This document shows, in pieces, positions 37,537 to 45,902 of a stretch of DNA of 64,000 bases (its first letter is position 1; each line of letters opens with the position of its first letter). The notes under the pieces were generated by a model. The model did not search any database and had not been told where the DNA came from. It saw only the letters and a list, made by a program, of their open reading frames with translations. A program made the position numbers and the translations under genes. This DNA comes from an uncultured Pelagibacteraceae bacterium (GTDB taxonomy: Bacteria > Pseudomonadota > Alphaproteobacteria > Pelagibacterales > Pelagibacteraceae), in the NCBI GenBank assembly GCA_902540275.1, contig CACBMB010000003.1, positions 62,001 to 126,000 on the forward strand, in the 5' to 3' direction.

Positions 37537-38832
37537 ATGATTAATATAAAAGAAAAAATAATTGATTATTTTAACTCAGGTATAAAAGGTATTAAAGATT
37601 TTAAAATTGGTATTGAGCACGAAAAATTTTTATTTAATAATGAAGATAATAAAAGAGTGGATTATCTTAAAATTAAAGAAATGTTTTCAGCTCTTTTAGA
37701 ATTTGGCTGGAACCCAATTTTAGAAAATAAAAATGTAATTGGACTTAACAAGGGTGGAAAAAATATTACTTTAGAACCTGGGAATCAAATTGAATTATCT
37801 GGTGATAAACTAAATCATATTCATGAAGCATGTGCAGAGTCATACGATTATCTGTTTGAATTAAAACAAGTAACCAAAAAACTTAACATTAGTATTGTAA
37901 GTGCTGGATTTGATCCAATATCAAAATTAAATGAAATACCGAATAATCCCAAACAAAGATATAAAATTATGACTAAAGATATGCCTTTAGGTGGTGAATT
38001 AAGTTTGGATATGATGTATAGAACTTGTGGTACTCAATTAAATATTGATTATAACTCTGAAAAAGACTTTGAAAAAAAATTTAAAGTCATAAATTCAATT
38101 GTCCCTATTTCAATTGCTTTATTTGCAAATTCTTCAATTGTAGAAAAGAAAAAAAGTGGTTATTTATCATATCGTTCAAAAGTTTGGCAAAATACTTCTC
38201 GTGGAGGATTACCTAAAATATTTTTAGAAAATTTAAATTTCGAAAAATATGCAGACTTTGTTTTAAATTTTCCAATTTTATTTATTAAAGATAAAGAACA
38301 ATATTTGTCTGGACATAAATATAAATTTCTAGATTTTATGAATGGTAAGATTGACGAAATTAATAATCGTATACCAAATGAAAATGATTTATCCACTCAC
38401 TTAAGTACAATTTTTACAGAAAATAGACTAAAAAAATATATAGAACTAAGATCTATGGATACTTGTGGTTGGGACTGTTTATGTGCGGGTCCTGCATTCT
38501 ATGTTGGAATATTATACGAAAATTTGGAAGAAGTTTATGAACTAATTTCAAAGTGGGAGAAAGATAAAATAATAAATGCATATCTTGAGGCTCCTCAAAA
38601 AGGTTTTAATACTCAACTAATGGGTAAAGACCTTCTGTATTGGGCATCCACTTTATTAAATCTATCTAGGAAAGGACTTGAAAAGAGAGATATCCTCAAC
38701 AAAAGTGGAAAAAATGAAACTTTATTTTTAAATCATTTACAAAAAGTAATTGATAATAAAACTACAAATGCGGATCATATGATTAGTAAATTTTCTAAAA
38801 ATGAAGATTTAACAGAATTGTATGATAAATAG
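37537..38832 (+). CDS. gshA: Glutamate-cysteine ligase (plant/alphaproteobacterial type)
   Basis: ATP-dependent first step of glutathione synthesis. 431 residues of the GCS2-type family: FKIGIEHEKFLF with the metal-binding Glu, ITLEPGNQIELSGDKLNHIHE, DMPLGGELSLDMMYRTCGTQLNID, YLSYRSKVWQNTS and KKYIELRSMDTCGWDC. This is unlike the E. coli GshA family. Overlaps gshB by 11 bases, so both steps are co-expressed. Confidence 0.94.
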   Translation: MINIKEKIIDYFNSGIKGIKDFKIGIEHEKFLFNNEDNKRVDYLKIKEMFSALLEFGWNPILENKNVIGLNKGGKNITLEPGNQIELSGDKLNHIHEACAESYDYLFELKQVTKKLNISIVSAGFDPISKLNEIPNNPKQRYKIMTKDMPLGGELSLDMMYRTCGTQLNIDYNSEKDFEKKFKVINSIVPISIALFANSSIVEKKKSGYLSYRSKVWQNTSRGGLPKIFLENLNFEKYADFVLNFPILFIKDKEQYLSGHKYKFLDFMNGKIDEINNRIPNENDLSTHLSTIFTENRLKKYIELRSMDTCGWDCLCAGPAFYVGILYENLEEVYELISKWEKDKIINAYLEAPQKGFNTQLMGKDLLYWASTLLNLSRKGLEKRDILNKSGKNETLFLNHLQKVIDNKTTNADHMISKFSKNEDLTELYDK

Positions 38833-39748
38833 ACTTATTGCTATCCAAGGAAACCATCCGTCCAAACTTAATCCTCAAACTGATACAAGTATTTTTTTAG
38901 CAAATGAAATTCAAAAAAAAAATTATAGAATTTTTTATTACGAACCAAAGAATTTATCAATTATTAACTCAAAGGTTATTGCTAAAGGTTTTTTTATTAA
39001 ATTTAATTATAATAAAAAAAAATTTTTTAGAATATTAAAAAAACAAAATCTTGAACTCACAAACTGTAAATTTATTCTAATAAGACAAGATCCTCCTTTT
39101 AATTTAGAATATATTTCAACAACTTACATTTTAGAAACAATTAAAAATAAAGTAAAAATTATTAATGATCCAACTTCAATAAGAAATATTTCAGAAAAGC
39201 TTTATTCAGCTAAATACCAAAAATTCATGCCAAAAACTATTTTTACCCAAAATATTGAGGAAATTAAAAAATTTATTAAAGTTAATAAGAAAGTTATCCT
39301 TAAACCAATTCATGGCTTTGGTGGGAATGATATCCATTTATTATATAGATTTAATTCAAAATTAATTAAAAGTTTTATCAAAAAACACAATTTTATTATG
39401 TGTCAAAAATATTTATCTAAAGTTAGCAAGGGGGATAAAAGAGTATTCATTATTAATGGAAAAATTGTTGGCGCTATATCAAGAATTCCAAAAAAAGGCT
39501 CTTTTCTAACTAATTTGAGTAAAGGGGGTAAAGCGATAAATACAATGTTAACCTCATATGAAAAAAAGATATCAAATAAAATAGGAATTGATCTTAAAAA
39601 AGATAATATTTTTTTTGCTGGAATTGATTTTATTGATCAAAAACTTAATGGTGATATCAATGTCACCTCTCCTACTGGATTAAAAACATTATATGATTTA
39701 TCAAAAATTAATCTTGCAAAAACTTTTTGGAAAAAACTAAGAACATGA
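38822..39748 (+). CDS. gshB: Glutathione synthetase
   Basis: Adds glycine to gamma-glutamylcysteine. 308-residue ATP-grasp protein: N-terminal substrate region with LIRQDPPFNLEYISTTYILE, the ATP loop VILKPIHGFGGNDIHLL, RVFIINGKIVGAISRIP, and NIFFAGIDFIDQKLNGDINVTSPTGLKTLYDL, the usual end with metal-binding Asn. Follows gshA with overlap; overlaps the next transporter start by four bases (ATGA). Confidence 0.93.
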   Translation: MINRLIAIQGNHPSKLNPQTDTSIFLANEIQKKNYRIFYYEPKNLSIINSKVIAKGFFIKFNYNKKKFFRILKKQNLELTNCKFILIRQDPPFNLEYISTTYILETIKNKVKIINDPTSIRNISEKLYSAKYQKFMPKTIFTQNIEEIKKFIKVNKKVILKPIHGFGGNDIHLLYRFNSKLIKSFIKKHNFIMCQKYLSKVSKGDKRVFIINGKIVGAISRIPKKGSFLTNLSKGGKAINTMLTSYEKKISNKIGIDLKKDNIFFAGIDFIDQKLNGDINVTSPTGLKTLYDLSKINLAKTFWKKLRT

Positions 39749-40605
39749 AAAATTTAACAGATCAACAAAAAGGTTCGTTAATGGCTTTTATAGCCGTAAT
39801 GTTCATTACACCAGACTCTTTATTTATAAGACTATCAAATGTTGATACTTGGGGATTAGTTTTTTATAGAGGCATAATTCCTTTTTTTACAGTTTTTTTA
39901 GGAATGTTAATAATTTATAAATTAAGTTTTTTTAAAACTCTTTTTAATAGTGGATATCATGGGCTTATTTATGTTGGTACATTTAGTTTAACAAATATAA
40001 CTTTTGTAGTTTCAATTCAAAATACTAATGTGGCTAATACCCTTGTTATGATTGCTACTGCTCCAATGTTATCTGCTATTCTTGGTGCAATTTTTTTAAA
40101 AGAGCCACCAGACAAAAAAACATGGATATCAATAATTGTAACATTCTTGGCTGTTCTATATATTTTTTTTGATTCTTTAAAATTGGGAAATTTTTTTGGA
40201 GATATTTTAGGTTTTGTAACAGCTGTAGGTTTGGCTGTAGGAGCTGTTATTATCAGGTCTGCTAAATCGAAAAATTTAGTACCAGCTGCGGTTGTTGGTA
40301 AACTTTTTGTTGCTAGCTTCGCTTTATTTTTTATTGAAAGCTTTGCTCTTATTAAAAATGATATTTTTATAGTACCGTTAATGTGTATCCTTTGTGTTGC
40401 TATTCCTTTTGTATTGGTAACTATTGCCCCAAGATTTATACCTGCTGCAGAAGTCAACTTATTTTTCTTACTAGAAACCATTATTGGTCCAATTTGGGTA
40501 TGGTACATTATTAAAGAGCAACCAAGTATAGAAACACTTCAAGGTGGTTTTGTCATAATTGCAACTATTGCAATCCATTCATTTTTGAAGCTTAAAAAGA
40601 CCTAA
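39745..40605 (+). CDS. EamA/DMT family transporter
   Basis: Small inner-membrane transporter with about ten helices in two EamA repeats. The open frame begins at a TTG (39727), but the ATG at 39745 (MKNLTDQQKGS) forms an ATGA junction with gshB and is preferred. First repeat ends with VANTLVMIATAPMLSAILGAIFLKE; second repeat has AAEVNLFFLLETIIGPIWVWYIIKE, the standard end of DMT repeats. Substrate unknown. Being coupled to gshAB, a thiol or amino acid derivative is a weak guess. Confidence 0.87.
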   Translation: MKNLTDQQKGSLMAFIAVMFITPDSLFIRLSNVDTWGLVFYRGIIPFFTVFLGMLIIYKLSFFKTLFNSGYHGLIYVGTFSLTNITFVVSIQNTNVANTLVMIATAPMLSAILGAIFLKEPPDKKTWISIIVTFLAVLYIFFDSLKLGNFFGDILGFVTAVGLAVGAVIIRSAKSKNLVPAAVVGKLFVASFALFFIESFALIKNDIFIVPLMCILCVAIPFVLVTIAPRFIPAAEVNLFFLLETIIGPIWVWYIIKEQPSIETLQGGFVIIATIAIHSFLKLKKT

Positions 40606-40607
40606 GC

Positions 40608-40636
40608 TTGTCACAATTAAGTCTTGATTTAATAAT
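40608..40636 (+). promoter_or_regulatory. Sigma70-like promoter upstream of the MFS gene
   Basis: TTGTCA (40608-40613), a 17-base spacer, and AATAAT (40631-40636), 25 bases before the MFS ATG. It begins just after the stop of the preceding transporter, so the MFS gene may be transcribed separately. Confidence 0.45.
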
Positions 40637-40661
40637 ACATCGCGAATAATTACGTCGATTT

Positions 40662-41999
40662 ATGAATAAAGTTTTAAAAAATTCTTGGGCATTATTTTTG
40701 GGAATGGGCTTCATAATGATGGCCTACGGTTTTCAAGGATCACTTCTTGGAGTAAGAGCCGTTCAAGAGGAATTTAGCCTAACTGCTACTGGTTTTATGA
40801 TGTCTGGATATTTTGTTGGTTATTTTATAGGTGCTGCAACAATACCAAATATTATATCAAGAGTTGGTCATATAAGGGTTTTTGCAGCTTTCGCATCTTT
40901 AGCATCGTTAGTTATTTTGGTTCATTCTATATTAGTTAATCCTTTTGTCTGGTTTTTACTCAGAGTGTTAACAGGTATAAGTATGGTTTGTATTTATACT
41001 GTTGCTGAAAGTTGGTTAAATGACAGATCAAGTAATAAAAATAGAGGAAGTGTACTTTCAGTTTACATGGTTATACTTTATGGATCTTTAGGGATAGGAA
41101 TGTTTTTACTTAATTTTAGTAGCCCAAAAAATTTTCAACCTTTTATATTAGTTTCTGTGATCACTTCCGCAGCTTTAATTCCTATTCTTTTAACAAAAAA
41201 AAAGCCCCCTACTTTTAAAAGTATTAAAGCAATGAAACTAAAAGAACTTTACAACGCATCACCTTTTGGAATGGTAAGCTCACTTTTTTATGGAACAATA
41301 CAATCTGCTTTGTTTACTTTATTAGCTGTTTATGCAACTTCAATGAATTTTACTATTTTAGAAATATCTATTGTAACATTCCTTTTAGCTGTTTCAGGAG
41401 CAATAGCACAATTTCCTATTGGAAAAATATCTGACATGTATGACAGAAGAAAAGTAATTGTTGTCAGTACATTTGGTGCCGCAGCATTTGCAATCATTGC
41501 AATTTTTGTTTCAAGACAAATGTATTTGCCAGGAAGTTTAGCGACCAGTAAAACATGGTTTTATATTTTTTTTATTCTATTTTCATTTTGCAGCCTACCA
41601 ATGTTTTCATTAATCTTAGCTCACACTAATGACAATATATCAAAAGAAAAATTTGTTGCTGCAGGAGCGGGTCTTCAATTTGCTTTTGGGCTAGGTGCGA
41701 TGAGTGGACCTTTTTTATGTTCGATTTTTATGGATTTGGTTGGATCAAATGGATTTTTTATATTTTTGTTTTTCTTTCATATGATTATTGGTATATTTGG
41801 AATTCATAGAATGAAAGTTAGAAAATCAATTGATAACCCAGATTCACAGTTTGTCGCAATGCCTCAAACAATAACACCAGCTGGAATCGAGCTGAGTCCT
41901 AATACAGAGCACATTGAAGAACCTTATTCTGAAAAAGTTAAAGAAATTTTAGAAAGAAAAGGTGTTAAATACAAAAAAGAAGATCAAAAACAAATTTAA
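40662..41999 (+). CDS. MFS transporter, YcaD-like
   Basis: 445-residue major facilitator with twelve predicted helices and a soluble C-terminal tail of about 50 residues. FQGSLLGVRAVQEEFSLTATGF near helix 1 and the loop GKISDMYDRRKVIVVSTFG between helices 8 and 9 (second-half version of the MFS loop motif) support the family; the first-half loop is NIISRVGHIRVF. YcaD-like relatives are uncharacterised for substrate. No Shine-Dalgarno sequence is obvious. Confidence 0.83.
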   Translation: MNKVLKNSWALFLGMGFIMMAYGFQGSLLGVRAVQEEFSLTATGFMMSGYFVGYFIGAATIPNIISRVGHIRVFAAFASLASLVILVHSILVNPFVWFLLRVLTGISMVCIYTVAESWLNDRSSNKNRGSVLSVYMVILYGSLGIGMFLLNFSSPKNFQPFILVSVITSAALIPILLTKKKPPTFKSIKAMKLKELYNASPFGMVSSLFYGTIQSALFTLLAVYATSMNFTILEISIVTFLLAVSGAIAQFPIGKISDMYDRRKVIVVSTFGAAAFAIIAIFVSRQMYLPGSLATSKTWFYIFFILFSFCSLPMFSLILAHTNDNISKEKFVAAGAGLQFAFGLGAMSGPFLCSIFMDLVGSNGFFIFLFFFHMIIGIFGIHRMKVRKSIDNPDSQFVAMPQTITPAGIELSPNTEHIEEPYSEKVKEILERKGVKYKKEDQKQI

Positions 42000-42038
42000 T
42001 TTAATATAATAATCACTTTCAGGTTGTACCCAATTTAA

Positions 42039-42064
42039 TCAATATAAATAAAGATTTATATTGA
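42039..42064. repeat. Perfect 11-bp inverted repeat with 4-base loop
   Basis: TCAATATAAAT (42039-42049), loop AAAG, ATTTATATTGA (42054-42064): an uninterrupted palindrome in the 106-base gap between the MFS gene and the coiled-coil gene. No T-run follows directly on either strand's 3' side, so it is a poor intrinsic terminator; it could be an mRNA end structure or a protein-binding site. Confidence 0.6.
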
Positions 42065-42105
42065 ATAATTGTTATTTCTCTTGTGAAATAATTTTTTTAA
42101 AAAAA

Positions 42106-42837
42106 ATGGCTCTTAAAAAAAAAAAGAAATCAAAAGTAAAAAAAAAAACTGGTAGTTTTGCCAAGATAGCATCTTTAACTACTTCTTCAATAAGTAGTGC
42201 ATTATCAAACTATAAAAAAAAGAAAGAACTTGATAAAATCAAAGAGATAAGATTGCAAAAACTAGAAGAAAGAAATCAGATTATCAAAGACAGAAAAGAT
42301 TTAAAAACTTGGGAAGAAAGACTCAATAAAGAAAGTAATAAAATTAAATTTAGCGATGATGAACTTAAGTTAAAAGAAAAAGAAATTAAGATAAAAGAAG
42401 AAAAGCTAAAAAATGAAAATGAAAGATTAATAAAAAAAGATGAAGATTTAATTCAAATAGCAAAAGAGTTAAGAGATAAAGAAAAAACCTTAAAATTAAG
42501 AGAAGAAGAGCAAAATAGAAAAGATATAGATTTAAAAGTAAGAGAAGAAGAACAAAAACAAAAAGAATTAAAAGAGCAAAGAAGAAAGAATAGAGAATTG
42601 AAAGTAATTAAAGAAGAAGAAAATAAAAAAAGAGAGCTCGAATATATTAAGATTAAAGAATGGGAAGAAAAGTTTGATAGAGACCAAAAACTTAGAGAAC
42701 AAGAAGAAATAAGAAGAGAACAAAGATTAATGCAAAAGGAATTAGAAAAAAGAGCTAAATTTGAAACAATTGAAAATGATAAAGAAAATCCGAGAGGATT
42801 AGAAAAATTTGATATAGATAAATCAAAAGAAAATTAA
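42106..42837 (+). CDS. Highly charged coiled-coil protein of unknown function
   Basis: I prefer the ATG at 42106 (MALKKKKKSKVKKKTG), following an A-rich stretch, over the frame start at 42061. About 243 residues: a strongly basic first 20, a short Ser/Thr-rich stretch (ASLTTSSISSALSNY), then a nearly uninterrupted Lys/Glu/Arg heptad region with repeats of the form LKxREEEQ/KxKE (for example KLREEEQNRKD and KVREEEQKQKE). No signal peptide, membrane helix or catalytic motif is visible. Probable long single alpha-helix or coiled coil; role unknown. Confidence 0.6.
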   Translation: MALKKKKKSKVKKKTGSFAKIASLTTSSISSALSNYKKKKELDKIKEIRLQKLEERNQIIKDRKDLKTWEERLNKESNKIKFSDDELKLKEKEIKIKEEKLKNENERLIKKDEDLIQIAKELRDKEKTLKLREEEQNRKDIDLKVREEEQKQKELKEQRRKNRELKVIKEEENKKRELEYIKIKEWEEKFDRDQKLREQEEIRREQRLMQKELEKRAKFETIENDKENPRGLEKFDIDKSKEN

Positions 42838-42839
42838 AA

Positions 42840-43286
42840 TTATTTCAAAATTTTTATCTCATCTCCGTTATGTATAATTGACGATGACAAAATCTGGCAT
42901 CTTAAACCACCTTTTTTTAAAAACTCTTTAATAATATTATCTTGATTTAACATTTCAGAAAGATGTTTGCATGGTCTACATAAATCAATTCCTTCAACTT
43001 TTACATTTCCAATTTGAAATTTTTTACCAACAAGATTATTAAGTTTTATTCCTTTTGTAATTATGTTGCGCCTAAAATCTAGGTAAGAAATATTTAATCC
43101 GAATTTTGTATTATAATTATCAATATTTTCAGACTCTATTAAAGATAATTGACAGAATGGATCATTGTAATTATCAAAATGCCTATCCCCAATTATACCT
43201 TTGTTTGCTAAAACTTCTATTGACTCAACTTCTTCAATTTTTTGATTATTACTTTTTGTAATTCCTAGTTTAAAAACTTTAGACAT
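42840..43286 (-). CDS. MOSC domain protein
   Basis: 148-residue single MOSC domain, related to the C-terminal part of molybdenum cofactor sulfurase and to YiiM. Diagnostic points: VLANKGIIGDRHF near the start, FCQLSLIESENI, YLDFRRNIITKGIKLNNLVGKKFQIG, and the conserved cysteine in LCRPCKHLSEML, then GGLRCQIL. Such proteins handle sulfur or molybdopterin. It lies a few kilobases from moeA/mobA and the formate dehydrogenase, which may be its client, an inference from proximity. Confidence 0.85.
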   Translation of the reverse strand: MSKVFKLGITKSNNQKIEEVESIEVLANKGIIGDRHFDNYNDPFCQLSLIESENIDNYNTKFGLNISYLDFRRNIITKGIKLNNLVGKKFQIGNVKVEGIDLCRPCKHLSEMLNQDNIIKEFLKKGGLRCQILSSSIIHNGDEIKILK

Positions 43287-43326
43287 AATTTACTTTTAAA
43301 AATAACACTATAATATCTCTTTATAA

Positions 43327-43554
43327 ATGAATAAAGAAAATGCTATTAAACTTTGGAAAATAATTCAAAATGCAGGTGATTATCTACAAGGACAATTACC
43401 TGATCATCCTAATCACCCTAAAGGAAGAAATCCTTATGCACATATTGCAATATGTGTAAAAAATAAATTTAAAGCAAGCTACAAAGATATACCAGATGAA
43501 AAATTTCAAGAAGTAATAAAATTTATTGAATTTTTAAAAAAAAATCCAAGTTAA
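43327..43554 (+). CDS. Small conserved-looking protein with HPNHPKGRNPYAH motif
   Basis: 75 residues, soluble, no signal peptide. The centre QLPDHPNHPKGRNPYAHIA is rich in His/Pro/Gly and looks like a constrained motif, followed by a helical C-terminus (DEKFQEVIKFIEFLKKN). I do not recognise the family with certainty. It is divergent from the MOSC gene; a TATAAT lies at 43309-43314, only 13 bases before the ATG. Codon use is like its neighbours, and the sharp motif argues for a true gene. Confidence 0.6.
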   Translation: MNKENAIKLWKIIQNAGDYLQGQLPDHPNHPKGRNPYAHIAICVKNKFKASYKDIPDEKFQEVIKFIEFLKKNPS

Positions 43555-43557
43555 AAT

Positions 43558-44673
43558 TTATTGTTTTGGAAAATAATCTTTTAAACTACCTTCTCTATAG
43601 ACATCAGCTGTGCAACAATGAAGTCCTCCACCAAAGGCATAGGCATCACGCAATTCAACTGGAATTACTTCCATTCCTAGTTTATCAAGTTGTTCTGCTT
43701 GATACTTTTCACTTTTTTCAACACAAACTGTTTTTGGATCTAAAACTAAAACATTCATTGAGAGCCAAACAGATGAATAACAAAGTGGTGGTGGCTCATT
43801 GTGAGCTGGTTGTGCTGCATCAATTATCTCCCATCCATTGTTTTCAAATAATTTTCTTTGATCTTTTGGCAATCTTCTTTGTGGATTATTAATAATCAAG
43901 CCCTCTTTAATAGGTGTAAAGGTGGCATCAATATGTATTGGATAAGGATCTCCTGGAAAGTTTACAGCATGTATTCTGTGATCTTTGTAATGTCTTTTTA
44001 ACCAATCTATTCCTTTTAAATTAGTGGTAAAACCATGTTGAATTACTAAATCTTTACCAAATCTTAACACATCAGCGGCATCAAATAATGGTTCTTCCTC
44101 TGTAGTCACAAAAAATTTATCCTCGGTCCATTTTAATCTTTTTTGAATGCCTATTTTGTCTGATAAATAATCCTTTCTATAATCAGCATCAGTCAATCTT
44201 GGTTTCGGCGCAGACTCATGCCTCATATTTGGGTCATTATTATAATATTCCTTTAATAAAGGGCGATAACACAAATATTCAAACCATCGACATCTATAAC
44301 TCATTGTCGCCTCTAAAATTTCATTTCCTACAGTTAATAAAACATCTCTAGGTGGCATACATCCAAACATAGTCTCTGCTTTCCAATCAGGAGTTGATGT
44401 TTTTTGATTAAAATCAATTGGTATCGGTCTATCAACTTTAATACCTCTTTTTAATAATATGTTCGAAAAATCGTCTAAAAGTTGGTTAGCTTTATCTACA
44501 GTATCCTTAGTTCTGGGACCAAACTGTCCTCTCATATCTGAGTCCTCTGGGACCTTTGCGTCAAGAGCAGGTTCTGGTGCAGGTATGCAAGTACCATCTG
44601 CTCTGCCAACTATTACATGTTTAAGTGGATCCCATTCATTCCAACTATTTACAATAATTTTTTTTTCACTCAT
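43558..44673 (-). CDS. Glycine amidinotransferase-like enzyme
   Basis: 371 residues, close to vertebrate AGAT, which moves the amidino group of arginine to glycine giving guanidinoacetate and ornithine. The catalytic triad lines up: Asp198 in EPLFDAADVLRFGKD, His247 in PIHIDATFTPI, Cys353 in GGGLHCCTADVYREG. Other shared blocks are PRDVLLTVGNEILEA, APKPRLTDADY and SVWLSMNVLVLD. It directly follows creatinase (one base between) and a DMT transporter. The reaction is reversible, so it could also release glycine from guanidinoacetate. Exact acceptor and donor are inferred. Confidence 0.88.
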   Translation of the reverse strand: MSEKKIIVNSWNEWDPLKHVIVGRADGTCIPAPEPALDAKVPEDSDMRGQFGPRTKDTVDKANQLLDDFSNILLKRGIKVDRPIPIDFNQKTSTPDWKAETMFGCMPPRDVLLTVGNEILEATMSYRCRWFEYLCYRPLLKEYYNNDPNMRHESAPKPRLTDADYRKDYLSDKIGIQKRLKWTEDKFFVTTEEEPLFDAADVLRFGKDLVIQHGFTTNLKGIDWLKRHYKDHRIHAVNFPGDPYPIHIDATFTPIKEGLIINNPQRRLPKDQRKLFENNGWEIIDAAQPAHNEPPPLCYSSVWLSMNVLVLDPKTVCVEKSEKYQAEQLDKLGMEVIPVELRDAYAFGGGLHCCTADVYREGSLKDYFPKQ

Positions 44674-44674
44674 T

Positions 44675-45892
44675 TTACCCTTTAATCACATTGTGTTCTG
44701 GACCGAACGGAAACTTAGTGATGTTTTCAGCTCCATCTTTACCTATTACTAAAATATCATGTTCTCTATAGCCACCAGAACCAGGTGTCCCCTCTGGAAT
44801 TAAAATCATAGGCTCCATAGAAATTACCATATTTTCCTCTAAAATTGTATCTATGTCTTCTCTCAATTCTAAACCTGCTTCCCTACCATAGAAATGAGAA
44901 AGTACACCGAATGAATGTCCATAACCAAAAGTTCTATATTGTAAATACCCAAGTTCAGCAAATAATTCATTTAATTCATTACAAATATCTGAACACTTTA
45001 CTCCTGGTTTAATCAATTCGATTCCTCTTTTGTGTACTTTTACATTTGCCTCCCAAGCCTTTAAAGATTGACTGTCAACAGAGTCTAAAAATAAAGTTCT
45101 TTCAAGAGCAGTGTAATAACCCGATATCATTGGAAAAGTATTTAAAGATAATATATCACCTTTTATTAGTTTACGGTTCGTTTTTGGATTATGAGCACCA
45201 TCAGTATTTATTCCAGATTGAAACCATACCCAAGTATCCATATATTCTGCATCCGGATAAGTTTTTGCGATTTCTCTTTCCATTTTGTCTCTGCCACTAA
45301 TTGCAATTTCTAATTCAGTCGCTCCCTCTTTGATATTTTTTACAATTTCATCACCACCAATATCAGCTATTCTTGCACCATTTTTAATAATTTCTATCTC
45401 TTCTTTAGATTTTATCATTCTTAATTTCATAAGTTTTTTTGAAATATCTATAAAAATTGAAAATGTAAAAATAGACTCAATCTTATCTTTCATATCTAAT
45501 GTTATATGATCATTTTCTATACCAATATTTTTTGGTGGTGCATCACGTCCAATTATTGACACTATTGCTTTTAAAAAATTATCTCTTTTCCAATCAGTAT
45601 AAATTATATTATCACAATAAGATCTTCTCCAGGGTTGACTTGCGTCTATATTTGCAGAAATAGTTGAAACTTTATTATTTGTAATTATGCAACCATAAGG
45701 TCTACCGAAAGAACAATAAATAAAACCTGTATAATAAGCAATGTTATGCATTGAGGTTAAAATGATCATATCTAAATTATCTTTTTCCATTACAGATCGT
45801 AATTTACTAATCCTTTGATCATATTCTTTGTTTGAAAAAGGTAATTTTACTTTATCGCCATTTTTTAATGTAAAAAAATCTGGTCGTTCCAT
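44675..45892 (-). CDS. Creatinase (creatine amidinohydrolase), M24 family
   Basis: 405 residues, the length of Pseudomonas creatinase, and similar to it along its whole length: YCSFGRPYGCIITNNKVSTISANIDASQPWRR (key parts SFGRPY and SQPWRR), YTDWKRDNF, MRMIKSKEE-type LRMIKSKEEIEII, TWVWFQSGINTDGAHNP with the catalytic histidine, GDILSLNTFPMISGYYTALERTLF, GYGHSFGVLSHFYGREAGLE and SMEPMI. Creatinase hydrolyses creatine to sarcosine and urea. The metal ligands of M24 aminopeptidases are replaced as in creatinases. Eleven bases from the upstream transporter gene. Confidence 0.9.
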   Translation of the reverse strand: MERPDFFTLKNGDKVKLPFSNKEYDQRISKLRSVMEKDNLDMIILTSMHNIAYYTGFIYCSFGRPYGCIITNNKVSTISANIDASQPWRRSYCDNIIYTDWKRDNFLKAIVSIIGRDAPPKNIGIENDHITLDMKDKIESIFTFSIFIDISKKLMKLRMIKSKEEIEIIKNGARIADIGGDEIVKNIKEGATELEIAISGRDKMEREIAKTYPDAEYMDTWVWFQSGINTDGAHNPKTNRKLIKGDILSLNTFPMISGYYTALERTLFLDSVDSQSLKAWEANVKVHKRGIELIKPGVKCSDICNELNELFAELGYLQYRTFGYGHSFGVLSHFYGREAGLELREDIDTILEENMVISMEPMILIPEGTPGSGGYREHDILVIGKDGAENITKFPFGPEHNVIKG

Positions 45893-45902
45893 AAATAAAA
45901 TC

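Noticed and set aside
40017..40508. Open frame of 163 codons on the minus strand inside the DMT transporter gene
   Set aside because: Antisense shadow of a membrane protein with biased codons; composition is not protein-like and no start signal is seen.
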